A DNA stretch of 64,000 bases from positions 22,430-86,429 of the forward strand of contig JADNRY010000263.1 in NCBI GenBank assembly GCA_015501585.1, written 5' to 3'. Positions within the stretch are counted from its first letter, which is position 1, and each line of letters starts with the position of its first letter. Positions 1 through 10,581 of the stretch are shown piece after piece. Source of the stretch: Rhodocollybia butyracea (taxonomy: Eukaryota > Basidiomycota > Agaricomycetes > Agaricales > Omphalotaceae). The notes beneath the pieces were generated by a model. The model made no database searches. It was not told where the DNA came from and saw only the letters and a list, made by a program, of their open reading frames with translations. Position numbers and translations under genes: made by a program.

Positions 1-326
1 CCTTGACTGATACCCAGAGCTCCGGGAAGATTAACGGCCCGAAACGCCGGGACAACTGGCTTCGCGAGTTCTTGACGGAGCTTAAGCCGATAATGGAATG
101 GGTGAAGGCGATGGCTCTATACAAGGACCCTGGGCCTTCCAAGATTGTAGAAGAGGCTGCGAAGTTTAACGCTGAAAAGGCTGTGAATAAAGCTTTATAT
201 GCAGAGGTTGCCAAAAAGGCTGCGGCCAAGGCTCAAACGCGTCTCCCATACATCACAAACCCGCCAGTACACTCGTTAAATTCAAAGTTTCGTCACAACG
301 AGCCGCCCCTTCATGCGATTCCATAA
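1..326 (+). CDS. Small secreted-protein family, copy U0, C-terminal part (cut by window edge)
   Basis: The reading frame is open at base 1, so the gene starts outside the window; only about 107 C-terminal residues are seen. The block FLTELKPIMEWVKAMA matches FLTEFVPVKDWG in the copy at 23563, FLTGFVLIKDWVVAMA at 26305 and FLTKFVPIKEWVVAMA at 28126, which places it in the same family. Its tail is alanine/lysine-rich and does not end in the APSG found in other copies. Directly downstream lies a minus-strand ferroxidase remnant, as in every other unit of the array. Function is unknown; secretion is inferred from the signal peptides of the complete copies. Confidence 0.6.
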   Translation, partial: LTDTQSSGKINGPKRRDNWLREFLTELKPIMEWVKAMALYKDPGPSKIVEEAAKFNAEKAVNKALYAEVAKKAAAKAQTRLPYITNPPVHSLNSKFRHNEPPLHAIP

Positions 327-339
327 ATCATTCTCCAGT

Positions 340-590
340 CAAAGTACACATTTACACTTAGGTTTTACCAAAATTGAATCTTCCGAGTCTCCTGATCCCT
401 ACCTCCTTGTTTGGTTTTTCTTCTGATTTGACCACCCGTGACAGAACATCAAAGCACAGTGTGAGGATATATATACTGATAGCTGCTGTAACCACATAGA
501 AGAGGGCTTCCATACTGCCAAGAGAGGCAGGACATAAGGGCAATGGTCCGTGCGTGGAAACACGTCTGGTCAAAGCAGAAACTTCCTATT
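340..590 (-). pseudogene. FET3-type ferroxidase C-terminal remnant (unit U0)
   Basis: On the minus strand this reads a hydrophobic segment followed by a KSEEKPNKEV-like tail. It matches base for base in many places the last exon of the ferroxidase gene whose 3' end is at 49253 (transmembrane segment, then [12 protein letters not shown]). No copper-binding domain is present, so it is only a fragment. The same fragment recurs behind each secreted-protein copy near 22.7, 24.5, 27.25 and 29.0 kb. Confidence 0.65.
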
Positions 591-1954
591 CTCGAACGGA
601 CACCTTGCGAGCAACTGCTTCATTGGCGACAGATCGGCATAGGGGATCAAACGTGTACGAAGACCAGGCGAGCGCAAACACTACCGAAAAACGCGTCGTA
701 CTAAAACATGAAACTTCTTCGCCAAGTTCATAGCTTCCAAATACCAAATACCACGCGAACCGTTCATCAAAACTGCGTCCAAAATCTAAACCCATGTTTG
801 GGTATTCATCGAAGCCACCCACAGCCAGGAGAAATATAAAAGGACAAGGAATTTCGTTCAATGCACTACCCCCGCACTTTTATCATCGAGCTACCTTTGC
901 AATCATTCACATTGACAGCTCTTGTACAACTCCATCTAACTCTCCTTTTGCCCAAGTACGTTTCCTCCTTTTTGTTCTTTTGCTTTCCTGTACCAACCAC
1001 TGTTTTCCCCTTTCTCAGTGGATCTTTCCAAGCTTCCTGCACCCTTCGCAGCCTCCGGTCTCTTCGAATGATGTTATCTTCTCTTCGTCTGATGGAGGAA
1101 CGTTCGACGGCCCAAGATCTTCTCTTGCCGAATTCCCGTGCTCATTTCCTCGTAGACACAAAGCTACTACAACATCCTCCTATCTCACCCACGCCTCATT
1201 GCTCCCACTCATCCAAGCCCCGTCGAGCCTCCAAAAGAAGTGCCCTTACAACAATATATATGCTAGGCCCCTCTGACCCCCCTGCCTTCAGATTTACGTT
1301 GTGAAAACATTAGATTGACCTGTTCCGCAGATGCCCTCTTCAATTCGCCAATACTTGACGCTGCTGGCGAGCCATGTTCGATTGATTATCTTCGAGAGAT
1401 GCGTGAAGGTTGATACCACTTTCACCTGTACCTATTTTGCTGGCTGGTTCAGGTTGCCGATGGAGTGGCAAATTGATTCCAACTGATAAGGAATCGGGTG
1501 TGTTTTCTGCCACAGGGTACTCGAGATCGTGCGTCGCTGATGCGTATGGTTGTCATGCGCCTGGTGGGAATCTGGTTACTTGACTTCGCAATCACGTTCG
1601 TTTTGTTACTTTTCTTCCTATTGCCTCTACACGCTGATGTCCTTTTATCACTGTCTAGCTTTTCAGAGACTTTAAGGGTAGTCGTGCAGGTCTTTGGCTT
1701 CGTTGTGGCTGATGCGATAGTTCTATCGAGGTGATCTGCAATATGGGCGGATGGGTGTTGGGCTCGCTATCTCTAAGCTTTGTAGTTATCAGCGATTGAA
1801 CAGTATTATACTAGAATTGACTCACCCACGATCGGTTCCTGCAACCTAGTAGTTCGGAGAAATGAGAACAGACTTCATATGGGCGAAGCCACTGGTTTCG
1901 GACCGGCCAGGTAGCCTTAAAAACTCAAGACGGGCAATTTGACGCACAAAATGT
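591..1954. other. Intergenic; possible BTB-like fragment around 1020-1130
   Basis: No intact gene is recognised. On the plus strand, after a possible intron (donor gtacgt near 955, acceptor ending about 1017), the reading SNDVIFSSSDGGTF resembles the start of BTB/POZ domains common in basidiomycetes (D-V-I/T-F-x-S-S-D-G). The frame then degenerates into Ser/Pro-rich sequence and stops at 1276. This is a weak, motif-only match. The rest (1300-1954) shows nothing I can assign. Confidence 0.22.
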
Positions 1955-2075
1955 CTAATCAACAAGGCGCCGTTTTGTTTGCCGTTGAAGTTAACATGTG
2001 GTTAGGCGAACACGGGAGTTGTCCTGAAGACAGCGACAACTCCCTGAATAGAGTAGATTAGCACGGAGCTAGGTA
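1955..2075 (-). repeat. 121-bp direct repeat, distal copy (candidate B2)
   Basis: It differs from 2514-2634 at only two positions. It contains a perfect 10-base stem (GGGAGTTGTC 2014-2023 pairing with GACAACTCCC 2035-2044, 11-base loop). This is a plausible recombination or RNA structure in a YR retrotransposon terminal repeat. Confidence 0.75.
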
Positions 2076-2513
2076 GTACAGAATACATGTTTAAAGAAAA
2101 GGGTGTAGGAGGGCGGGTAGCGCAAAAGACAAAACGGCTAGTGTAGATATTATCACTGTATAGTTCGCAGGCTAGTTAGAAATATAAGGAAAACTTGAAA
2201 AGTAGAAAGTAATACCTGAGGACTCGCAGGCAAGTTAGACAGGGAGGAAAACTTGCAAGTCTACTGCGGCCCTCAGGTTTATAAGTACATGATTGATAGA
2301 CAGGGGTCAGGAGAAATAGCAGAAAGGGCCGGAGCCGGAAGGGATAGAGAATATCCGAGTGCCGGAGCACTAGTTCGAACCGATGGAAAGGAGAGCGGGG
2401 TCTGAGGCGCGCGGAGCATACACTGACCATCGGTGAGTGAGGAATTGGGTAGTAGGCTTAGACCACTTACCTCGTTGATTAGATTTTTATAAAGATCATA
2501 TTTTTAAATCCAA

Positions 2514-2634
2514 CTAATCAACAAGGCGCCGTTTTGTTTGCCGTTGAAGTTAACGTGTGGTTAGGCGAACACGGGAGTTGTCCTGAAGACAGCGACAACT
2601 CCCTGAATAGAGTAGATTAGCATGGAGCTAGGTA
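2514..2634 (-). repeat. 121-bp direct repeat, proximal copy (candidate B1)
   Basis: Second copy of the repeat at 1955-2075, starting 64 bases past the recombinase stop codon in element orientation. The same hairpin is present (2573-2582 with 2594-2603). Confidence 0.75.
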
Positions 2635-2697
2635 TAGAGGTATAGGAACTGAGAGCTTGAACAGATGTGATGGTGGCGAGTGGTAATGGATAGGTGA

Positions 2698-3681
2698 TTA
2701 GTTGTCGCGCTTGCTGAAGAGGAGTGCGGTAAGCAATACTGGATGGTTCCGAATATAAAGCTTGAAGGCAGCAGAGGCCCATCGTCCTGTAGCTTGAATG
2801 AGCTCAGCGGGAGTTCCCAGCTGTGCGAGAAAAATTGCACCACCTGAACGAAGGGAGTGGCCTCCGATGTTGTCGCTGACATATTTCCGGAGACGTCGGA
2901 GGAACCAAGAGTGTGTTGGGATGGAGCCATCCGACTTAACCCAGAGATGCGGTAAAGCTGGAAAACACTCGTCTCGTGCAGCAACATATTTTTTCATAAT
3001 CTTGGTGGGGCAATCAGTTTCGTCTCTCGCTAGAATCATGATCTTGCATCCATCAAATGTACGATCTGCCTTGTGGGTGGGTAGAGTGAATTCGATGTGA
3101 TTGTCATCGGCGGTGTAGGATGAGCGTAGACAGACCTTACGAAAGGTGCGGAGTGATTTGTTGTCAGGCCACACTAATTCGCCTAGGCGCATGAGAGCGA
3201 AAAATCCGATGAATAATATAGCAAGAAAGAGGAGATCATCATAAGACGATGAGTCATGTAACTTGCCATGAATTTCTGTAAGTTCGGTTCGGTGGAGAGG
3301 ACGTTTCCGGGTGGTCGGAGATGCATGTCTTTTTGCGCAACCACATAATGTTTTCTTGACTAGAGGATGGCCGCGAGATTGGCGGACTTCTGGGTAGAAA
3401 GGCTCGAGCTGATTGCAGATACCTGAAAGATAGCTGGGGACAGATTTTGGGATGAAATGGTGCATGTAGACGATGTAGAATGATAGTGTTTCGGGAGTGG
3501 GTTCCACTGAGTGGTCGTGGTTCCGACAGAAGGTGACATACAATTGAAGTGCAGAGCTGTAAGATGCACATGAAGAAGGCTCGAGTGTATAACCCAGAGC
3601 GATGTTGTGTTCATGCAACAGACGCGCATGGCTCCAGACAGGGCGGATCGGCTGTCTGGAGGAAGCGGGTGGGAGATTCAT
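2698..3681 (-). CDS. Tyrosine recombinase of YR retrotransposon
   Basis: A 327-residue frame. The catalytic set of the phage-integrase/XerD fold is visible: Arg in MRLGEL, the HSLRSGG motif (H-x-x-R), Trp in ATGRWAS, and the nucleophile Tyr in KLYIRNH near the C-terminus. This enzyme would integrate a circular DNA intermediate by strand exchange, in place of a DDE integrase. Its ATG overlaps the stop of the upstream reverse transcriptase as ATGA (3681-3678), suggesting coupled translation. The frame is complete and all catalytic positions are kept, so it could be functional or recently active. Confidence 0.8.
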   Translation of the reverse strand: MNLPPASSRQPIRPVWSHARLLHEHNIALGYTLEPSSCASYSSALQLYVTFCRNHDHSVEPTPETLSFYIVYMHHFIPKSVPSYLSGICNQLEPFYPEVRQSRGHPLVKKTLCGCAKRHASPTTRKRPLHRTELTEIHGKLHDSSSYDDLLFLAILFIGFFALMRLGELVWPDNKSLRTFRKVCLRSSYTADDNHIEFTLPTHKADRTFDGCKIMILARDETDCPTKIMKKYVAARDECFPALPHLWVKSDGSIPTHSWFLRRLRKYVSDNIGGHSLRSGGAIFLAQLGTPAELIQATGRWASAAFKLYIRNHPVLLTALLFSKRDN

Positions 3682-5225
3682 TTTTTAGCTGCCCCCAGCA
3701 GCAATTGAGGGGGTTGAAAAGGTGTAATTATCATGGAGGGAGAAAGTTCGTACACTTTCTCATTGTTGAAGCGGGAGAGAGCATCAGCGATAGAGTTTAA
3801 TTCACCGGGGATGTGGCCGATGCGGAACTGAATGCCGGCATTAAGGGCGTGTTCGACGGTGGTGATAAGAAGCGAATTGTACTCTTCTTTAGCTTTCAAG
3901 GAGTTGAAGACGTCGACTGTATTAGTGTTGTCCATGAAGACGAAAATGCGTTTCAGAGGAGGGTTAGAGAACTCAATGGCGTATAGAATGGCAGAGACAA
4001 CGGTGAGTGCTTCAAAATAGAAAATGGGGTTTTTGGACTCATCAGGGATGCGATATTGATATCCTAGGACAGTTTCCCCGGATTTCACCCAGAAGCCCAT
4101 ACCGGACAGACAAGCGTCTGTGTACAACACAAGATCAGCTTCGTCGGGTCCCCATTCTTCAGATTCCAGCAATCGAATGCCACTAGAATTCTTGATGTGA
4201 GTACTAACCCATTCAAGCTGTTGGCAAACAGCGTTATTGATCCAGATCCGCTTATCAGGTTGGTCCTTGCCCGACATTTTCTCGTACAACGCAGAAAGGC
4301 CAGGGCGAAGGAGTGGGTAAACGTTCAATGCCCAATTTACCCAACCACCAATTTGCTGAAATTCCCGCAGTTCCCAGCGTTTCCCGGGCACGGCAAATTC
4401 GCGTAAAGCAGCTAGGAGATCTGAGCGCGAGTCTTCAGGCATGGTGATGGTCATGGCGTTGGGGTCAACTTCAAAACCAATGATGAGGAGGGTATAGCCC
4501 CACAACTGTTTAGGTTCATCATGTGGTATACCGAGTTTATCCCAGAGTAGCAGGAGCTGAGTCTGTTTTCTAGGGAAGGATTTGTTATATGGAGGGTAGA
4601 ACTCAAAGTTATCATCAAATTCCCAGCTGAAAGCATCATCCACATAACCGAAAATATCTGATAGCAGTAGGACAAATATTGCGATCCAGAGGACTAGGGC
4701 AAAGAAGTTACCCCATATCCCACCAGCACCTCGATTACCAAAGTTATTGCAGTGATCAGTATGGAATAGGTTATCAATCTTAACGACTTGACGTATCTGC
4801 CAGTGGGGATCCATAGGAAGTCGTCGGTAAGCCTGAGAGACATCAGACTTGAACACAACAAGTTGACGGTCTCGACCGTACAGGCAGCAAACGCGGAGTA
4901 AAGCAGTTCCAAGATCGCAGAGATTGTCAAGTTTAACAGAGACATACTTCCGGTCAATTAGCGAGTTGGGAGAGAACGGTCCAGCACTGTGGTGGACAGT
5001 AAGACGCAGTTTATCCAAATGGGGCTTGGGAACAACAACAACAGGTATTGACTGCATTCCTGGGAGTAGTTCTGGAAAACCTTGGGAGAAACGGTGCACA
5101 GTAATTTCTGCATCACGTTGTTCGCATGAGAAGATGATGTGCTTATTGTCTTTGAGCAGTATTAGGCCTAAAATCGGCCTAAGGCGTGTAACCGTACATT
5201 TTGACGCTTTGTACGTGTTATACAA
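3678..5225 (-). CDS. Reverse transcriptase / RNase H of YR retrotransposon
   Basis: A 515-residue frame. The polymerase part shows QSIPVVVVPKPH and LRLTVHHSAGP (template/palm), SDVSQAYRRL (first catalytic Asp) and FGYVDDAF (YxDD box). An RNase H domain follows: LYTDACLSGMGF (first Asp), FEALTV (Glu), FMDNTNTV (Asp) and ADALSRF at the end. It makes cDNA from the element RNA and removes the template. The N-terminus may be incomplete: no gag precedes it and the frame begins close to the palm domain. It overlaps the recombinase by four bases. Confidence 0.8.
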   Translation of the reverse strand: MYNTYKASKCTVTRLRPILGLILLKDNKHIIFSCEQRDAEITVHRFSQGFPELLPGMQSIPVVVVPKPHLDKLRLTVHHSAGPFSPNSLIDRKYVSVKLDNLCDLGTALLRVCCLYGRDRQLVVFKSDVSQAYRRLPMDPHWQIRQVVKIDNLFHTDHCNNFGNRGAGGIWGNFFALVLWIAIFVLLLSDIFGYVDDAFSWEFDDNFEFYPPYNKSFPRKQTQLLLLWDKLGIPHDEPKQLWGYTLLIIGFEVDPNAMTITMPEDSRSDLLAALREFAVPGKRWELREFQQIGGWVNWALNVYPLLRPGLSALYEKMSGKDQPDKRIWINNAVCQQLEWVSTHIKNSSGIRLLESEEWGPDEADLVLYTDACLSGMGFWVKSGETVLGYQYRIPDESKNPIFYFEALTVVSAILYAIEFSNPPLKRIFVFMDNTNTVDVFNSLKAKEEYNSLLITTVEHALNAGIQFRIGHIPGELNSIADALSRFNNEKVYELSPSMIITPFQPPQLLLGAAKK

Positions 5226-6944
5226 TGCAATAAGAGAGTTATACGGAGCCCGAGCGTGATAGCTGTTGCCGAGGCAAAGAACTTAACAATAATACTCAGC
5301 GAGCCGTGAAGGTACGCCCACAAGCGTAGCCTAGAGCCAAGCTAGCGAGGATACCTGGGCTGCCCGGAGATGTAACGCTAGATCGTCAATCTAGTTATAC
5401 CCAAAGAGTGTAGACTCTCTAAACTACAGGACATCTCGAAGCGGGATAAGTACTAAGCCAACGCGTTACTCGAGGGAAGGAATTATGAGGGAAGGCATCC
5501 CTCGCACTAAGACCCCCAACGAGCTATGTTAAGATGTGGACTTTACAGTCCGTAACAATGGACCAGAACAATCCCGAGGGAAACCGTAGAGGTCTATTCA
5601 CGGCACCGGTCGCGACCGTGAGGACGGTAGAAACATGCTTAGCAGACCTACGGAAAGCTACGCGCCGGGATAGCCTTGGCAAATCGAAACATTTGATCTT
5701 AGAAATCATACACGGAAGGTCTTATCCGTTAAAGCCGACTATCGGGAATCACTTGTACATACTCAGCGCAGTTGCTCGAGATGATCATAAGTGGTGTCGT
5801 TGGAAAGCTAGATAACAGGCCTTCTCGAGAGAATGTTAATCACACTCAGGATGGACAGAACTATCCGAGGAATAGAATGAAACTCACTCAAGGGAAACCG
5901 GGCGGCGAGTGATCATGAAGCGTAAAGGTACTCCTGACCCCGGAGAATTGTGGAGTAATCGGAGAAACCTCGCTCGGATCAAAACACTCTAAAACTATGT
6001 TAATCCTCAAGAAATCATATTTTACCTCTGATATATACCCAAGAATGGACTATTTCTTTATCGTGTGTACCATATATAGGCTGGAGTTTCCTTTCCGAGC
6101 CAGATTCCTCTGTTCCACTTTCTTTCCGTCTCTCTCCGTATCTGTTTCATCTATTTTTCGTATTAAACTCTCTCTACTCAGTATATAAGCCAGATATATT
6201 TATTCAATAAGACAAGTTTCTTGCCCTCGACTTGACTGCTAAGACCAGTGCTCCGTAGAACGTCCCCACAGGATCAGTAGCGTGACGCCTCCTGACTTGG
6301 TTATCTTAAGAAAGTAATAAACTTCACGCGCTTTGCAAAGCCCATTTATATCTTGATCGAATTTAAGTGTGTAGAGTTCTCTCGAACTCCAGATCAACTC
6401 AAATCTAGTTGCTTCCTTAGAGGGGACGGCTTCTAGTAAGGGATTATTCAGCTCCAGAGTGAGGGTTCCTTAGTTGACTTCTTCACAAAGTTAGACGAGC
6501 CACTAAGATTGTGGTACGAGTTCCTAGTGATTAAGTTCACTCACAATATCGTAGCTTGGCCCAGAGTTTGGTCAAGGACTTTACGGTGTCACAGCAGCTA
6601 GTGCCAGAGTTTGCCTAGGGCTGTTGACAAACCTCGAGATTACTATTCTAGCTAGAGCCAGAGTTTGCCTAGGAGAATCTTAGTTTCGTTGTATTGGTTT
6701 TGGTTTTGGTTAATTGATTTGGACATACACACCTGGTTCCCTCGTACACTTGTACACCCCAACTAGGCTTCTCTCGACTTAGTTCTAAGAGTTGTCTAAG
6801 CTTAGTTACCCACGTTAGCGCTACATTCTTGAACCTGGAGCAGTCGCGCGCGCGTACATCCGATATTACAAAGCTTTCCCTCGGGGAATCTCTGACAACC
6901 CGCCCTCGCTCCCTTACATATCGATAGTCTGGTTAGGTGCGGTA
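5226..6944 (+). other. Probable 5' LTR/leader of the Ty3-type element; no gene
   Basis: This 1.7-kb stretch lies between the YR element and the Gag frame. It holds TATA-like sequences (TATATAGG near 6073, TATATAAG near 6181) followed by a T/A-rich stretch with an AATAAG signal, as in an LTR promoter and terminator. There is also a locally repeated phrase CAGAGTTTG near 6550, 6606 and 6660. No second LTR exists in the window for comparison, so the LTR ends and the primer binding site cannot be placed. Confidence 0.35.
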
Positions 6945-9101
6945 GTGTTTTTGTTAGGTTGTTTTATAGCACCTTTCGCATACCTACACGTAAATACCCA
7001 AATATCTGGAGCCCACCGCGAGGGGTGGAATCTAATTTTATCGGATTTTACTACAAACCTAGTCCTTGGGTTAGTAGAGTTCATCTTCTTTGTCCTTCGT
7101 TCGCTAGTCCACAAGATTAGTGATCCCTCGGATAATACACCTGATTCAGAGTCAACTCTTTCCGGAGTAGGCGAACTTCCTGATCCGGAAACATCTGAAT
7201 TAAGACGCAGTAAAAGAGTACCTAAACCTCGAGAACGATATAATAGTAGCGTCGAACCCGAACGTCGACCTCCTTTTTCTGTCACTCGAGCAGGATCTAG
7301 CACTCCGTCTTCACGCAGATCTAAACCAAGCATAGTCCGTGCGACTTCTGAAACAACTCACGTTGCCAAGAAGTCTTTAAAAGGGAAAGCGAAAGCAGAT
7401 CCCACTGATACTACTCAAGCCAGTTCACGTACAAGGGGTGCTCCAGCCCGTGTGCAAGACAACTTGACTAGTCAACCTTCATCTTCATCTTCATCTCTTC
7501 CTCGTATTCCCGAGGAAATCTCTCAGTTAGCTACAGCAGTTAACCAACTCTCGTCTTCTATTTTAAACAATCTTACAATGAGTACTACTACAAGCAATAA
7601 CAACCCGGGTTCGAGCGGGAACGCTGGAGGTTCTAGTGGAAACGCTGGAGGTTCGAGTGGTTCTGGCGGATCTGGTGGTGCAGCTCCCACGGGAACGAAT
7701 GCTACGGTTGCACAATTGTTTGGAGACAAAATTAAGTTAACACAAGATGAGCTCGATGAATATAACTCGAAGTACCTTCCTAAGCGTAGTAAAACGGCGA
7801 CACTATTTAATAAAGATGATCCGTCTATGTTGAATGGTTGGATTGAGGATACTACTTGATTCATTGCCGCGGCAAACATTACCAAGGAAGCAGCGAAAGT
7901 GGCGTTGGCGTTGGACTGGATGACTTATTCCACTCGGGAAGCATACAAGTATCTACCCTCCGTCGAAACTCCTAATTTGCAACAGTTCTTCAGAGATTTA
8001 CGAGCAATCTTCTCGGAATCGGTAGATAGTGAGCTTGGTTCACGCCAAGAGCTCGAGATCTTAACCGGGAAGTTTGCACCTCTGGACATTGGTAAACATC
8101 AAAAGATCATGATGTATAACCGAGAGTTTAAGAATCTCGTGGATAAGCTGATGAAACCGCCGGCAATCCTTTCCAACGCTGAAGCTGTCAAGGCATATCT
8201 TGTGCCCATGAGCGAAAGGTTGTATTTAGCGATTTCCGCGCGTTTGTCACAGAATGTTACGCATGTTCAGTTGTTGTCTCGTCGCCGTGAAGATCCTTAT
8301 CTACTTTCAGAAGTCATGGAAGCAGCCGAGAGTCCCGATTTCAGAACCCTCGATACCTATTATGGTAACGGAGCTTGTCCAACTGGATCTCAAGGTGTTC
8401 CTGACTCTGCCGAAACTTATAGTCGAGGTGCATTATCGTTCAGATTCTCTCCTCATCTTCCAGAGACCACTCCCGCGGATCCCGTGAAAGTGGAACCTAA
8501 GCAGGAAGAAGTGTCGGAAGTTCTCGCGGGAATCGCCTCGATTAAAGATACTATCGCTCTGAACAGGAAAGAGACTAATTTAGTCTTGGATGGTCATCAA
8601 AAGGCTATCTCCTCGATGATGAGCTTAATGAAGGATAATATAGAATCCAAACGCTCAGGATACACGTCAACGCAAGTTACTGCGCCGCAGAATACCTCGA
8701 AGACCATTCCGGATTGGGGGCAGGGTTGTTTTATGTGCGGGTCACTAGAACATCGCATGTCGGAGTGCCAATTCTTTAATTCCTACAAGGATAAAGGATG
8801 GTTAGTTCCTGACACTACTCCCGGGTCGAAGAAGTATACTTTGCGCGATGGTACGCCGTTGCCGAGGAACGACCCTAGTGAATCTCGCCCAGAAAAGATT
8901 GCAAGGATTGCAAAATCTAAAGGCTGGGATAAGGGTGGAACCAATGCATTCTTTGTCGAGGAAGAAGACTACTTGGATACCGAGGAGCAAGAGCCTCACC
9001 TCACTTCGTTTTTGGCTTCCATGAAAAAGCTAATGGAGGAACATGAGACGAACGGTCGTTATATCGCCGGCTCCGGGGAATCCAAGGAGTCGGGAAACTA
9101 A
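6945..9101 (+). pseudogene. Gag protein of Ty3-type element (interrupted by TGA)
   Basis: The first part (to 7859) has a Ser/Gly-rich linker with repeats of SSGNAGG, then KDDPSMLNGWIEDTT. A TGA at 7857-7859 interrupts the frame, which continues unchanged to 9101. The second part is a retroviral-type capsid region (LQQFFRDLRAIF, Y-N-R-E-F-K-N-L) and a CCHC knuckle CFMCGSLEHRMSEC (C-x2-C-x4-H-x4-C) for RNA binding. The true start may lie downstream of 6945, since the first 35 residues are hydrophobic and unlike Gag. A single base change would explain the stop. Confidence 0.7.
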
Positions 9102-9112
9102 TTGCTTCGGCG

Positions 9113-10537
9113 ATGCAGGGTAGAGTCACTAGAGGAAATACTCTAGGCAAGCAGGCAGACTCGAAAAAGCCCACATCTACGAAGGAATTGGTTAAGAAGG
9201 TAGGCCCGCCAACGAAAGGTACCCTTAGGGAACCCCTAATTGAAAAGCCACCACCTAAAAGCCCTGCTATTAAAGAGAAACATAAACAAGTGGAAGTCGT
9301 GATTCCCGTGAAAAAGAAGTTTGTTGAGAAAGCTGTTGTCGGCGACGATGACGAGTTCTCTCGAGATGGAACTGGAATTATCCTTGATAAGGAAGCTGAC
9401 GAAGAGTTCGCTCGGAGTCTGGCTGAATTAAGGGAAGAAGCTCCTATTCCCGAGATAACTAAGGTTACTCATAGACCATTCGACGCGGTGAAACCACATG
9501 CGGTTCATCCCATTCCACGCAATCAACCACGTCTAGAAACCCAAGATAAAGACAATCCTGTCAAGGAGAAGTCTGTCGAGGATAATGGACCCAAATTTAA
9601 TATTAGAAGTGGATTTCACTTACCTGGAGTCGAGGAAGAAGTCGCTAGAAAGTTGTTCGATGCAGAAGTAACGCTGACATCAGAGGAGCTATTAGCGCTG
9701 AGTCGTCCTCTCCAGAAAATTATGTTAAGGAAAGCTAGGAACGTCAGGGTAACTCCTACTAAGAGGAAGAATGCTTATGTTAGTACTCTCCTCGAAGATG
9801 GCACTGAAGTACCTGAGGAGCTGGAACTTCCTCGCGGGAACGAATTCGATAGTTATATCTCCATGGATAGCATTAAGCTTGATAGTGAAGAAATCTTCGA
9901 AGTCCTCGAGCATAACCATAATGGTTTGAAGGCCGGTTCTATTGTACAACGGGACCCTGTCGAAGCCTTTAAAGCAGACTTACCCGAGGGTGACGAGCGC
10001 CGTAATTTGGTAATTGTCGCGGGAAGATCTAGTAGTCTCCGGTGTATTAACACAAAGATCAATCATCAGGATGGAACAACCGAGGCAATCCTCGACAGTG
10101 GCTGTCAGATCGTAGCAATAGATCGTCAGACTGCTGTAGAGTTGAATTTGGTCTGGGATCCTACTGTAACGATTCGTCTGCAGGATGTACACGGAGGTCT
10201 CGAGGAAACCGCAGGTCTTGCGAGAAATGTTCCTTTCCAGATTGGTGAAATTACAATCTATCTGCAACTGCATGTGCAACAGCGGGCACCATTCGAAGTG
10301 CTGATTGGTAGGCCATTTGACGTTCTCACGGAATCCGTGATAAAGAATCATGCGGATGGTAGCCAAGAGGTGACGATTACGGACCCCAACACCGGGAATA
10401 AATGTACTATGGGTACACATATTCGCTCTACGAGACGAAGACTTAGGACTGACAATCCCGAGTTCAAACCCAAACTAGTTCCGGAGCATGCAGGAAGTAG
10501 TAACAATCCCGTCAAGGAGGAACAGGGAAATTTTTAA
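9113..10537 (+). CDS. Pol fragment: aspartic protease of Ty3-type element
   Basis: A 474-residue frame. The N-terminal half is charged and lysine-rich. The C-terminal half carries the retropepsin-like core AILDSGCQIVAIDR (catalytic D-S-G) with a later hydrophobic flap and VLIGRPF near the end of the fold. It lies in the -1 frame relative to the end of Gag, separated by 11 bases, so expression would need frameshifting or readthrough. The protease cleaves the Gag-Pol polyprotein. Confidence 0.7.
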   Translation: MQGRVTRGNTLGKQADSKKPTSTKELVKKVGPPTKGTLREPLIEKPPPKSPAIKEKHKQVEVVIPVKKKFVEKAVVGDDDEFSRDGTGIILDKEADEEFARSLAELREEAPIPEITKVTHRPFDAVKPHAVHPIPRNQPRLETQDKDNPVKEKSVEDNGPKFNIRSGFHLPGVEEEVARKLFDAEVTLTSEELLALSRPLQKIMLRKARNVRVTPTKRKNAYVSTLLEDGTEVPEELELPRGNEFDSYISMDSIKLDSEEIFEVLEHNHNGLKAGSIVQRDPVEAFKADLPEGDERRNLVIVAGRSSSLRCINTKINHQDGTTEAILDSGCQIVAIDRQTAVELNLVWDPTVTIRLQDVHGGLEETAGLARNVPFQIGEITIYLQLHVQQRAPFEVLIGRPFDVLTESVIKNHADGSQEVTITDPNTGNKCTMGTHIRSTRRRLRTDNPEFKPKLVPEHAGSSNNPVKEEQGNF

Positions 10538-10581
10538 ACCTCGAGGATCTGAGTAGCGATCAAGGAGAGGTAGAATTTGCT

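Larger units (their letters stand above)
1955..5225 (-). mobile_element. Tyrosine-recombinase retrotransposon remnant (Ngaro/DIRS type)
   Basis: On the minus strand a reverse transcriptase/RNase H frame is followed immediately by a tyrosine recombinase frame, the hallmark of YR retrotransposons; no DDE integrase is present. Downstream of the recombinase lie two 121-base direct repeats (2514-2634 and 1955-2075, two mismatches) separated by 439 bases. This fits the B1-A2-B2 part of the split direct repeats of Ngaro-like elements. No methyltransferase lies between RNase H and recombinase, which favours Ngaro over DIRS proper. The expected 5' A1 repeat and gag frame are not seen upstream of 5225, so the element is probably 5'-truncated, perhaps by the neighbouring Ty3 element. 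Confidence 0.7.

Noticed and set aside
6945..7050. Hydrophobic start of the Gag frame as a signal peptide or membrane protein
   Set aside because: It precedes a typical Gag linker without a break and is probably untranslated leader in frame.
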